From Saprospiraceae bacterium (lineage in GTDB: Bacteria > Bacteroidota > Bacteroidia > Chitinophagales > Saprospiraceae): a stretch of DNA of 64,000 bases. The DNA is taken from assembly GCA_027488935.1 (NCBI GenBank), contig JAIYAP010000029.1:36827-100826 (forward strand). Direction: 5' to 3'. Of this stretch, positions 25,734 through 33,738 are shown in pieces. A model generated the notes under the pieces. It was not told the origin of the DNA. It saw only the letters and a list, made by a program, of their open reading frames with translations, and did not search any database. Positions within the stretch are counted from its first letter, which is position 1, and every line of letters starts with the position of its first letter. The position numbers and the translations under genes were made by a program.

Positions 25734-26783
25734 TTAATTGAATTTGGATTGCTGTTTTAGTGCTACCTGGACGAGCAGGATGAGTACTGGTACTTCAATG
25801 AGTGGCCCAATCACTGCCGCAAAGGCAACGCCAGAATCGATTCCAAATACTGCAATGGCCACGGCAATGCCCAATTCAAAATTGTTTCCGGCGGCCGTAA
25901 ATGCCAGGGCCGCGCTCTTCGGATAATCGGCTCCTGCGCGTTTGGCTAAGTAAAATGCGCTGAAAAACATGATGACAAAATAAGCAATAAGCGGCATGGC
26001 AATGCGTAAGACATCAAACGGTATTTCTACAATGAGTTTTCCCTTGTAACTAAACATAACCACGATGGTAAATAACAAGGAAACCAGTGTAATCGGACTA
26101 ATACGCGGAATAAATTCCTGCTCGTACCAGATTTTTCCTTTCTGTTTGAGCAAAATATATCGGGTAAGCATGCCCGCCATAAAAGGAATACCCAGGTAAA
26201 TAAATACGCTTTCGGCAATTTGGGCGATGCTCACATTTACCGCAACCCCTTCTATTCCAAAAAACGGTGGTAAAACGGTGACAAAAAACCAGGCGTATAC
26301 ACTATAAAACAACACCTGAAAAATGCTGTTAAAGGCAACCAAGCCTGCTACATATTCATTGTCGCCTTTGGCCAAATCGTTCCATACAATTACCATGGCA
26401 ATGCAACGCGCCAAACCAATCATAATCAGTCCAATCATGTATTCCGGCTTGTCTTGTAGGAACAAAACGGCCAACAAAAACATCAAAATAGGACCGATTA
26501 GCCAGTTTTGCACCAAAGAAAGTGTCAATACCCGGGTATTTCGAAACACTTTGGGCATTTCCTCATATTTCACTTTGGCCAAGGGAGGGTACATCATCAG
26601 AATTAGTCCAATAGCGATTGGAATGTTGGTGGATCCAGATTGAAACTGGTTGATAAAATTGGCTGTGCCCGGCACAAAATAGCCCAAACCAATGCCTAAA
26701 AGCATGGCCAGAAAAATCCACAAGGTTAAATAACGATCCAAAAAACCAAGTCTTTTGGGCGTAGGGGTATGCGTTGATTTCAT
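25734..26783 (-). CDS. acr3: Arsenite efflux permease of the ACR3 family
   Basis: 349 residues with about ten membrane helices. It carries the ACR3 signatures: the N-terminal [22 protein letters not shown], then [41 protein letters not shown] (with the conserved functional Cys in helix 4) and [25 protein letters not shown] (conserved Glu in helix 9). Acr3 exports As(III) across the inner membrane using the proton gradient. It lies downstream of arsM and upstream of the metallophosphoesterase. A hairpin lies between arsM and acr3. Confidence 0.93.
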   Translation of the reverse strand: MKSTHTPTPKRLGFLDRYLTLWIFLAMLLGIGLGYFVPGTANFINQFQSGSTNIPIAIGLILMMYPPLAKVKYEEMPKVFRNTRVLTLSLVQNWLIGPILMFLLAVLFLQDKPEYMIGLIMIGLARCIAMVIVWNDLAKGDNEYVAGLVAFNSIFQVLFYSVYAWFFVTVLPPFFGIEGVAVNVSIAQIAESVFIYLGIPFMAGMLTRYILLKQKGKIWYEQEFIPRISPITLVSLLFTIVVMFSYKGKLIVEIPFDVLRIAMPLIAYFVIMFFSAFYLAKRAGADYPKSAALAFTAAGNNFELGIAVAIAVFGIDSGVAFAAVIGPLIEVPVLILLVQVALKQQSKFN

Positions 26784-26828
26784 AAAAAAGTTGGTTTGAC
26801 CGGATTCAAAATGAACATTGATTGGGAA

Positions 26829-26873
26829 GGGAAGCGCGTTGATAATGCTGGGTTTTATTCAACGCGACTTCCC
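26829..26873. other. Hairpin between arsM and acr3
   Basis: Arms 26829-26842 and 26859-26873 pair over 14 bp with one bulged base. The minus-strand tail after it is only weakly T-rich, so it may be an attenuator or mRNA-processing or stability element and not a full terminator. It could adjust acr3 expression relative to arsM. Confidence 0.5.
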
Positions 26874-26890
26874 ATCATAATCCAATGCTA

Positions 26891-27781
26891 TTAACAGCAA
26901 CCGCTTCCTGGTGTACAGCAATCTTTCACTAAGGGTAACTCCTTCAAGCTAAGTTTCTTTTTTTCAGTAGGTGCTTCGCCTGGTTTTTCGGCATACACCG
27001 TTACGCTCAAAATTCCAATTTGAGCAGCCACAAATGCCTTCAAGGCTTCCGGACTAAGGTATTGCAACAAAATATCGTCGGGAATCAGGATGGGTTTTAT
27101 TTTTTGCACGGTCATATTGACAAACCCGGCCTGTTCAATCAGTGCGAGGTAGGCATCTTTTTGCATCGCGCCAGATACACAACCGGCATACATTTCGGCG
27201 GCATTGCGTAAATTATCAGGTAAATCACCGACTAAAACAATGTCAGAAATGCTAAAATGGCCTCCTGGGCGCAAAACCCGCATCATTTCGGCGAAAACCT
27301 TGGCTTTATCCGGCACGAGGTTGAGCACACAGTTGCTCACGATCACGTCGACGGATTGGTCGTTCACGGGCAAGTTTTCAATATCGCCCTGGCGGAATTC
27401 AACATTGTTCAAACCGCGTTTTTCGGCATTGGTGCGCGCTTTTTTAATCATTTCAGGGGTGAAATCTACGCCGATTACCTTGCCTGAATCGCCCGTTTCT
27501 GCATGTGCCACAAAACAGTCGTTGCCTGCTCCTGAGCCTAAATCGAGTACCGTGTCGCCCGGCTGGATACGTGCAAACTCGGTGGGTAAGCCGCAACCAA
27601 GTCCTAAATCTGCATCAGGATTATAACCTTCCAATTGGGTGTAACTATCGGCCATGATGGTGTAAGTGCCGCCGGTACTTCCCATGCCGCAGCAACTGGT
27701 TTCGTTGGTGATTTTGTCCTGGTTGGCAATGGTGGCGTATTTCTCCTGGACTAACAGTTTGAGATCTTCATTTTTTTGCAT
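26891..27781 (-). CDS. arsM: Arsenite S-adenosylmethionine methyltransferase
   Basis: 296 residues. The class I methyltransferase core has VLDLGSGAGNDCFVA for AdoMet binding and VIGVDFTPEMIKKAR. As(III)-binding cysteines are present in the N-terminal NETSCCGMGS, in VIVSNCVLNLVPDK and in EMYAGCVSGAMQ, matching the three conserved ArsM Cys positions. The C-terminus ends in a Cys-rich tail, KDCCTPGSGCC, which is common in prokaryotic ArsM. The enzyme methylates arsenite to mono-, di- and trimethyl arsenicals. It sits between arsR and acr3, and a putative ArsR operator lies in its upstream gap. Confidence 0.95.
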   Translation of the reverse strand: MQKNEDLKLLVQEKYATIANQDKITNETSCCGMGSTGGTYTIMADSYTQLEGYNPDADLGLGCGLPTEFARIQPGDTVLDLGSGAGNDCFVAHAETGDSGKVIGVDFTPEMIKKARTNAEKRGLNNVEFRQGDIENLPVNDQSVDVIVSNCVLNLVPDKAKVFAEMMRVLRPGGHFSISDIVLVGDLPDNLRNAAEMYAGCVSGAMQKDAYLALIEQAGFVNMTVQKIKPILIPDDILLQYLSPEALKAFVAAQIGILSVTVYAEKPGEAPTEKKKLSLKELPLVKDCCTPGSGCC

Positions 27782-27851
27782 GATTTGTTCGATTTAAATG
27801 GTTTTAAAATCAGGAAATTGATAAGTTTTTTTAGGGTTGATCAGTTTATTT

Positions 27852-27867
27852 ATCGTAAAAAAACGAT
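27852..27867. promoter_or_regulatory. Putative ArsR operator between arsR and arsM
   Basis: The inverted repeat ATCGT-N6-ACGAT is the same 16-bp element as upstream of arsR. It lies 71-86 nt upstream of the arsM start and would let ArsR control an internal arsM promoter. Confidence 0.6.
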
Positions 27868-27894
27868 GAATTTAGGCAAAAAAAAGCCACTGGG

Positions 27895-28227
27895 TTAGCA
27901 GCATTTGCCACTTTTTTCAGCAGTTTTGGAGAAAAAGGCGCTAAAAAGGCCGCTAATTTTATCAAAAGCCTCCCAGTTGATACAATAACAGGATTTGACA
28001 CCATCTACCGTTCCTTTGATCAAACCCGCTTGCAGCAATTCTTTTAAATGTTGGGAAACTGTACTTTGCGCTAAAGGCAATACTTCTACAATTTCGCCAC
28101 AAATACACATATCGCGTTTGGCCAATTCTTTCAATATCGCAATGCGCGCAGGGTGGGCGAGGGCTTTGGCCAATTCGGCAAGGAGCTGGTCTTCTGGTGC
28201 AAATAGTGTTTTTTTGAGTGACGTCAT
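27895..28227 (-). CDS. arsR: ArsR/SmtB-family metalloregulatory repressor
   Basis: 110 residues. A winged helix-turn-helix follows the ArsR pattern: [54 protein letters not shown]. The metal site on the recognition-side helix is C41-x-C43, as in the As(III)-sensing ArsR of E. coli (CVC). Two further Cys end the protein (GKCC) and one sits in SCYC; they may form a second thiol site. The repressor should leave DNA when As(III) binds. It heads the arsenic operon and has a promoter overlapped by one operator copy, which indicates autoregulation. Confidence 0.93.
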   Translation of the reverse strand: MTSLKKTLFAPEDQLLAELAKALAHPARIAILKELAKRDMCICGEIVEVLPLAQSTVSQHLKELLQAGLIKGTVDGVKSCYCINWEAFDKISGLFSAFFSKTAEKSGKCC

Positions 28228-28256
28228 GTTTTTATTTTAGCGTTGCCCTTGAATTT

Positions 28257-28272
28257 ATCGCAAATATACGAT
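28257..28272. promoter_or_regulatory. Putative ArsR operator overlapping the arsR -7 element
   Basis: ATCG-N8-CGAT with the same 16-bp geometry as the two other copies, but imperfect in the inner bases. It covers the whole TATATTTG -7 element of arsR, so bound repressor would block RNA polymerase. Confidence 0.6.
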
Positions 28273-28292
28273 GGATTTTTTTAACTTTCAAA
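28261..28292 (-). promoter_or_regulatory. arsR promoter
   Basis: On the minus strand a -33 TTTG (28289-28292) is followed after 20 nt by the -7 TATATTTG (28261-28268). This is a near-ideal Bacteroidota promoter, 34 nt upstream of the arsR ATG. Confidence 0.7.
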
Positions 28293-28304
28293 CATAAAAT
28301 GAGA

Positions 28305-28326
28305 TTTATCGTAAAAAAACGATAAA
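28305..28326. promoter_or_regulatory. Perfect-arm ArsR-type operator upstream of the arsR promoter
   Basis: Arms TTTATCGT (28305-28312) and ACGATAAA (28319-28326) around six A residues form a perfect 8-bp inverted repeat. It lies just upstream of the arsR -33 element and is the strongest of three copies in the locus. Confidence 0.65.
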
Positions 28327-28435
28327 GACTAGTTGACGGTCTTTTTTTGCCAGCCGTAGCGCATTATCACAAATACATCCTGTTGTTTGTATTTAATTTT
28401 ATTATTTGCACGCTCAAATTGAAAGGTCTTCTCCT

Positions 28436-31400
28436 ATGAAACATTGCTTTATCCTGATTGCATTCATTTTAGTATGTTTTACTCCTGCCCGAGCGCAAGA
28501 TGCGCAGGCCCTCATCGCTCAATATGTACTGGAGCACCAATCCGAATTACAATTGGATGCTGTTTCAGCGCGTACTGGATGGCGGCTTTCCGACCAACAT
28601 CAGAGTAAAAACGATCCTGTTACGCATGTGTATGTTCAACAGACGTTGCATGGGTTGGATTTATTCAATGCCGTAAGTACTGTTGCGATCCAGGACGGAA
28701 GGTTACGTTTTTTCAACAGTCGTTTCGAGCCTGTTACTCCTGATATGGTAAATGCACTGCCAGAATCCTATACGGTAAGTGTGCGAGAAGCCATCAAGCG
28801 CGCTGCACAGTCCCAAAATATTACGTTTGACGAACTGGCGGAATACAAGGAGTCGGGGCGTTTTGGCCTCATTCAGACCTTCCGTATTTTCCCGGGTTCA
28901 ACCGCTTTCATCCGTACATGGCCAATTTATCAAAAAACAAATGATGGTATACGACTTGCCTGGCATGTAGAATTGCCTTATGAAGGTGATTATTGGAGTA
29001 TTCGGGTGGATGCCCTGGACGGTAGCATATTGGGGGTTGGAAATTATACCGTGTATTGCAATTTTAGCGCAACTGATCATGGTGTAGAACATCAATGTTC
29101 ATCAGAATTAAATGCTCCTGTCACCACAACCGATGGCTTGGCTGTTGCTGCTTATTATGTGGTGCCATACCCAGGAGAAAGTCCTGCTCATGCCAGTTTT
29201 ACACTTATTTCGGACCCCTCGGATCCCCAAAGTTCCCCTTATGGCTGGCACAACATCAGTGGAATCGCAGGTGAAACCTTTACGATCACGCGCGGCAACA
29301 ATACCTACACATACGAAGATGCAGATGCCGATAATAATCCAGGTTATAGCCCTGAAGGTGGCAGTAGTTTGCAGTTTAATTTTCCATTTGACAACAATGC
29401 TGCCCCTATCACAAACCGGGATGCGGCGATGGCCAATTTATTTTACGCCAATAATTTCATGCACGACATGACCGCCCAATATGGGTTTGATGAATCGGCA
29501 GGCAACTATCAAGCGCGAAACTATTCCAATACGGGCATTGGGGGCGACGAGGTGAATGCAGAGGCCCTGGATGGCTCAGGCACCAGCAATGCGAACTTTT
29601 CGGCACCTCCTGATGGAAATAACGGGCGTATGCAGATGTATATCTTCACGGCATTCAACCCAAATGGGGTGGATAAAGATAGTGGATTAGACAACGGTAT
29701 TGTGGCACATGAATTCGGACATGGTGTGTCTATTCGATTAACGGGAGGCGCATCCAACTCTTCTTGCTTGTTCAATCAGGAACAAATGGGTGAAGGCTGG
29801 AGCGACTATTATTCCCTGATTACCACCCTTAAGCCTGGAGATACCCGCAATAAGTTACGCCCTATTGGCACTTATGCGCTCGGTCAACCGCTCAATGGGG
29901 CTGGTATTCGCAATCAAGTATATTCAACAGATATGTCGGTGAATACCTACACGTACGAAGATCTGAAATTTACTTCAGGCCAGCAACATAATGTTGGCGA
30001 ATTATGGGCAACGATGTTATGGGATCTTACTTGGGATTTGATAGACTCGATCGGTTTCGATCCGGATCCAATTCATGGTCAGGGTGGCAATAATATTGCG
30101 CAAAAACTCGTCACCGAGGGCATGAAATTACAACCTTGCAGTCCTGGTTTTGTAGATGGACGCAATGCAATTTTACAGGCAGATCAATTGTATTTTAATG
30201 GTGATTACCAATGTATGATCTGGAAAGCATTTGCGCGCCGCGGACTTGGTTATTCAGCAGACCAAGGAAGTTCCGATAACGTGGTAGATGGAACGGAAGC
30301 ATTTGATATCCCGCCCTTCTGCCTGATAGCAACCGCGGCTCCTGTGGCGGGTTTTGTGGCAGATCGGACGATTTCCTGCCTGGAAGCATCTACGATTCAA
30401 TTTTCTGATCAATCACTCAACATCGCCCAATATTGGCTATGGGATTTTGGCGATGGCACAACTTCAACCAAATCGAATCCAGCGCATAAGTACACTGCGG
30501 AAGGCACCTATGATGTAAAATTGATCGTGATTAATAACATTGGAACAGATACCCTGTTTTTGCCTAATTACATCACCATCAGTACTTTGCCAGCGCCAAT
30601 TGCCCTGGATACGCTCATTTGTCCTGGCCAAATGGCCCAATTAAATGCCACACTTAATGACGCAAATAACATTGCAGAATGGATGGATGCGCAGGGAAAT
30701 GTTTTGTTTTCTGGTACGCAATTTATTACGCCGGTGGTGCTTGAAAACACTAGTTATCTCCTGCGGGAAACGTCTTCGTTTCCTATTAAAAATGTAGGTC
30801 CAACATCTTTGGGTGCGGGTGGATTTCACAACACTGCGGACATTGGCAAAATTTATTTCACTGCGGAACGTGGATTTACACTTCGTTCGGCCCTCGTGCG
30901 GGCGCAAGGGGCTGGTAACCGCAATGTTCAACTGTATGATGAAGCGGGTAATGTCTTGCAATCGTACTCAATCTTTATGGCCAGCGGACAAAAACGGGTA
31001 GATTTGAACATTGTAATCCCTGGTCCAGGAAATTATGCACTCGGTGCTGGCCCCAATACCCGGTTATTCCGCTCCAGCGATAACGTCAATTATCCGTACA
31101 TCCTAACTGATCTTGTACGCATTACAGGTGCCGGTAATGGACAAAACCAATTTTACTTCTATTTTTATGATTGGGAAGTGCAAGAAACAGCTTGTGTTAG
31201 TGCAACCAAGGTGGTAAACGTATCAGTAAGTGCTGGCCCCTTGGCAAACTTCAGTGTTGCTACAAACAGTACCCTGGCAAACTTTATGGATCTTTCTACG
31301 GGCAATCCAACTTCCTGGTTTTGGGATTTTGGAGATGGCGTTACTTCGGTGGAAGCAAATCCACAGCATAATTATGCTACCTTGGGTGTTTTCCAAGTTT

Positions 31401-31735
31401 CCTTAACGGTTGGGGATGGTAATTGTCTGCATACTTTTTATAAAACGGTCGATTTTACATCTAGCAATACCTTGTTGGATGCCGATATATTATCAGTGCA
31501 AATGGTTCCTAATCCTGCCAATTCCCAGGTTACCGTGTATTTAAAAGGCATTTACAAGGGACCTGCACGCGTTAAATTGCATAATGCAGCGGGAAGTTTG
31601 ATACGGCAACTGGAAATGGATACCCAATCTGGTTCGGCATTTAATGTAAATCTGGAAGATTTGGCTTCCGGTGTTTATTTTGTAAAAATTGAAACGACGA
31701 TGGGCGTGTTGGTCCAAAAACTAATTTTGCGTTAA
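28436..31735 (+). CDS. Secreted M36 (fungalysin-like) metallopeptidase with PKD domains and T9SS tail
   Basis: 1099 residues from the ATG of MKHCFILIAFILVCFTPARAQ, a signal peptide. An FTP-type propeptide runs to about 200 (HVYVQQTLHGLDLFNAVSTVAI). The M36 catalytic domain has the zinc motif H425-E-F-G-H429 and the third ligand region GEGWSDYYS (Glu453). Two PKD domains are visible (FADRT... context WLWDFGDGTTSTKSNPAHKY and WFWDFGDGVTSVEANPQHNY), with a bacterial pre-peptidase-like beta region between them. The last ~80 residues form a type A T9SS sorting domain ending KLILR. It should digest extracellular proteins. It is divergent from arsR and shares the intergenic region with the operators, so arsenic control cannot be excluded but is not expected. 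Confidence 0.92.
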   Translation: MKHCFILIAFILVCFTPARAQDAQALIAQYVLEHQSELQLDAVSARTGWRLSDQHQSKNDPVTHVYVQQTLHGLDLFNAVSTVAIQDGRLRFFNSRFEPVTPDMVNALPESYTVSVREAIKRAAQSQNITFDELAEYKESGRFGLIQTFRIFPGSTAFIRTWPIYQKTNDGIRLAWHVELPYEGDYWSIRVDALDGSILGVGNYTVYCNFSATDHGVEHQCSSELNAPVTTTDGLAVAAYYVVPYPGESPAHASFTLISDPSDPQSSPYGWHNISGIAGETFTITRGNNTYTYEDADADNNPGYSPEGGSSLQFNFPFDNNAAPITNRDAAMANLFYANNFMHDMTAQYGFDESAGNYQARNYSNTGIGGDEVNAEALDGSGTSNANFSAPPDGNNGRMQMYIFTAFNPNGVDKDSGLDNGIVAHEFGHGVSIRLTGGASNSSCLFNQEQMGEGWSDYYSLITTLKPGDTRNKLRPIGTYALGQPLNGAGIRNQVYSTDMSVNTYTYEDLKFTSGQQHNVGELWATMLWDLTWDLIDSIGFDPDPIHGQGGNNIAQKLVTEGMKLQPCSPGFVDGRNAILQADQLYFNGDYQCMIWKAFARRGLGYSADQGSSDNVVDGTEAFDIPPFCLIATAAPVAGFVADRTISCLEASTIQFSDQSLNIAQYWLWDFGDGTTSTKSNPAHKYTAEGTYDVKLIVINNIGTDTLFLPNYITISTLPAPIALDTLICPGQMAQLNATLNDANNIAEWMDAQGNVLFSGTQFITPVVLENTSYLLRETSSFPIKNVGPTSLGAGGFHNTADIGKIYFTAERGFTLRSALVRAQGAGNRNVQLYDEAGNVLQSYSIFMASGQKRVDLNIVIPGPGNYALGAGPNTRLFRSSDNVNYPYILTDLVRITGAGNGQNQFYFYFYDWEVQETACVSATKVVNVSVSAGPLANFSVATNSTLANFMDLSTGNPTSWFWDFGDGVTSVEANPQHNYATLGVFQVSLTVGDGNCLHTFYKTVDFTSSNTLLDADILSVQMVPNPANSQVTVYLKGIYKGPARVKLHNAAGSLIRQLEMDTQSGSAFNVNLEDLASGVYFVKIETTMGVLVQKLILR

Positions 31736-31758
31736 CATCGTATGTAATTATAAAAAAC

Positions 31759-32865
31759 TTGAGAAAACAGAAGGGTCGGGTATTGAACAAGGTCGGTGTA
31801 TGGAGGTGTGGGCTGCTCCTGGTATTGGGTTGTATGTTTTGGGAAAATGGGATGTCTCAATCGACGGTTGCTTCGGATACAACTTTTAGGGTATTTGGAG
31901 TCCCCATAGCGTTTTATACGCCCGATACCCGATTGGGTTTGGGCGCTGCGGGTATTGTTTCTTTTCGCGCAAAAGATGCTCCCCAGCGCTCCAGCATCAC
32001 GTTTAGCATGGCTTACACGCTGCGCAAACAATGGCTGTCCTGGTTTCCCTATCAAATTTACTGGGACAAGGGGCGCAAATTGGCTTATGGCGAGGTTGGC
32101 TATTATCGGTATACTTACCAGTTTTTTGGGGTGGGTAACCGTATCCCCAACAACTATTTGGAAAGTTATCAGGCCAATTATCCGCGTATTCGACTTACCG
32201 CTTTGCAGCAATTGAACCGCAATAATTTTGTAGGATTTCGGTATTCGTTTGACCAATACAGGGTGGCAGCGAAAACACCCGGCGGTTTGTTGGAGCAAGG
32301 TGTTTATTCGGGATCCAACGGCGGACGCAGTTCAGGTTTAGGTGCCGTATGGTTTTATGACACCCGCGATAATCGATTTTTTCCGAAAAAAGGCGCTACA
32401 ATCGAAGTTACATTTCAAGCGGATGCTCCCTGGACTGGTAGTGCTTTTAATTTTCAGCGCCTTACTGCCGAAGCTGCGCTATTCCGAACGATTTTCCCAA
32501 AGCATGTATTGGGAGTCAATCCGTTGCTGAACCTGGGTTTTGGTCAAATCCCCTTTTTTCTGTTGCATAGCCTGGGTGGCCCTAAAAAACTGCGGGGTTA
32601 TAAAGACGGAAAATTCAGGGATCAAAATATGGCCCTTCTTCAAACGGAATGGCGTGCCCAATGGCTTAAACGATGGGGGACAGTTGCTTTTGTGGGCGTA
32701 GGGACTGTTTGGGGTACTGCGGGCGAGCATGCGGTGTTGCGTCCTAATTATGGTTTGGGGATTCGTTTTACCATTGATCCGAAACAGCAGGTCAACATCC
32801 GTCTTGATTATGGCTTTGGGAGCGGGAGTCAGGGGTTTTATTTTACAGTTGGGGAGGCGTTTTAA
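31759..32865 (+). CDS. BamA/TamA-family (surface antigen D15-like) outer-membrane protein
   Basis: 368 residues using a TTG start; no ATG occurs before the hydrophobic signal segment (CGLLLVLGCMFWENGMSQS), so the non-ATG start is needed. The rest is a predicted beta-barrel: alternating strands such as RLGLGAAGIVSFRAK, LAYGEVGYYRYTYQFFGVGN, NNFVGFRYSFDQYRV and LGAVWFYDTRDNRFFPKKGATIEV, the last being the D15 hallmark. LLHSLGGPKKLRGYKDGKFRD holds the L6-loop-like RGY motif of the Omp85 group, and a C-terminal aromatic Phe ends the barrel. No POTRA domains are present, so it resembles short Bacteroidota relatives of unknown role. It follows the M36 protease by 23 nt and may be co-transcribed. 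Confidence 0.75.
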   Translation: MRKQKGRVLNKVGVWRCGLLLVLGCMFWENGMSQSTVASDTTFRVFGVPIAFYTPDTRLGLGAAGIVSFRAKDAPQRSSITFSMAYTLRKQWLSWFPYQIYWDKGRKLAYGEVGYYRYTYQFFGVGNRIPNNYLESYQANYPRIRLTALQQLNRNNFVGFRYSFDQYRVAAKTPGGLLEQGVYSGSNGGRSSGLGAVWFYDTRDNRFFPKKGATIEVTFQADAPWTGSAFNFQRLTAEAALFRTIFPKHVLGVNPLLNLGFGQIPFFLLHSLGGPKKLRGYKDGKFRDQNMALLQTEWRAQWLKRWGTVAFVGVGTVWGTAGEHAVLRPNYGLGIRFTIDPKQQVNIRLDYGFGSGSQGFYFTVGEAF

Positions 32866-32877
32866 TAGCATATTCTA

Positions 32878-33582
32878 TTAATCTTCAATTTCATACGCAT
32901 CCAGGTATTTTAGTTTTAAATATTGTTGGTGTTTTGCTTCCATGCTTTCTTTCCCCCCAAACCAGTCAATTACTACCGTTCGCTGCAATAATGTAGGGCT
33001 ATTGCTTAAAAGCGTTGGATAAGAACTGTGCGGCCAGTCGCGGTAGTCCTTTATTATACCGTGCGATTGTGGGTTAGCGTGGATGTACAGAATCAATTGG
33101 GTGAAATAGTCTGGTGCATGTACGTACAGGCGCTTGAAATTCTTTTGGAATAGGCTTCCTACTCGGTTTTCTTGTTTATTAATGGACTTGGCGTACGACA
33201 TGAAGCAAATCCTGAACTGGTTGCTGATCAGTTTAGGTATTTCTTCAGCGCATTGCGGCAGCGGCGGCGGCGGCGGTAGACTTTCCAGGTTTTCAAAACC
33301 TGGAAAGTCTGCCGCTACCGCCGCGTGGATTTCCTCCAACGTACGCACCCGTATCAATAAATGAAAATGATTTGGCAACAAACAGTACGCATATGTGTCC
33401 AAATAAAGACTCAAATACTTGGCGTACTTCCCAAGAAAATAACGGTAATTCTCCGCCTTAAAAAACACCGTTTCCCGGTTGTTGCCTCTATTGAAAACGT
33501 GGTAATAAGCGCCAGGTACTAATTCGGGGTAATAATCTTTCACGGTTTTGGATGATGGATTAAAAATGCGCGATAAACGCAA
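32878..33582 (-). CDS. REP-associated tyrosine transposase (RAYT, Y1_Tnp/IS200-like)
   Basis: 234 residues. Y1 transposase features: YYHVFNRGNNRETVF at the N-terminus, the HUH metal motif PNHFHLLIRV, and catalytic Tyr in QLILYIHANPQSHG. There is no ATG near the start; TTG at 33582 or GTG at 33543 (just before KDYYPELVPGAYYHV) are the candidates. RAYTs are single-copy, domesticated relatives of IS200/IS605 that move REP hairpins. Unusually, codons at about 33262-33324 contain a REP-like palindrome that is translated as part of the protein (AADFPGFENLESLPPPPP). No terminal inverted repeats or target duplications bound it, so it is a RAYT and not a full insertion sequence. Confidence 0.85.
   Translation of the reverse strand: MRLSRIFNPSSKTVKDYYPELVPGAYYHVFNRGNNRETVFFKAENYRYFLGKYAKYLSLYLDTYAYCLLPNHFHLLIRVRTLEEIHAAVAADFPGFENLESLPPPPPLPQCAEEIPKLISNQFRICFMSYAKSINKQENRVGSLFQKNFKRLYVHAPDYFTQLILYIHANPQSHGIIKDYRDWPHSSYPTLLSNSPTLLQRTVVIDWFGGKESMEAKHQQYLKLKYLDAYEIED
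33270..33324. repeat. REP-like palindrome inside the RAYT coding sequence
   Basis: A perfect 16-bp inverted repeat (33278-33293 with 33295-33310) is flanked by an outer stem (33270-33277 with 33317-33324) with a six-base bulge. The inner arms read AGACTTTCCAGGTTTT and its complement. Shape and association with a RAYT are those of REP elements. Confidence 0.75.
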
Positions 33583-33602
33583 AGATTAAACGCCGCCGCA
33601 AC

Positions 33603-33646
33603 AGGTTTTGAACAAATTATCAAGACTGTTCAAATCCACAAAACCT
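33603..33646. repeat. Hairpin upstream of the RAYT gene, possible degenerate REP
   Basis: Arms 33603-33610 (AGGTTTTG) and 33639-33646, with a second inner pair (33610-33614 with 33627-33631), form an imperfect hairpin 20-60 nt upstream of the RAYT start. The AGGTTTT core is shared with the REP-like element inside the gene. Confidence 0.35.
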
Positions 33647-33738
33647 ATTGCCGTGGTGTAGAAGAGGTTTGAAATCACAATATTCGGGAGAAAACCCATA
33701 CAGCGCAAGCCCACAGAACCTAAAATCTACAAAAAAAA

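Noticed and set aside
32878..33582. Complete IS200/IS605 insertion sequence
   Set aside because: No second TnpB-like gene, terminal hairpin pair or target duplication could be identified; single-copy RAYT fits better.
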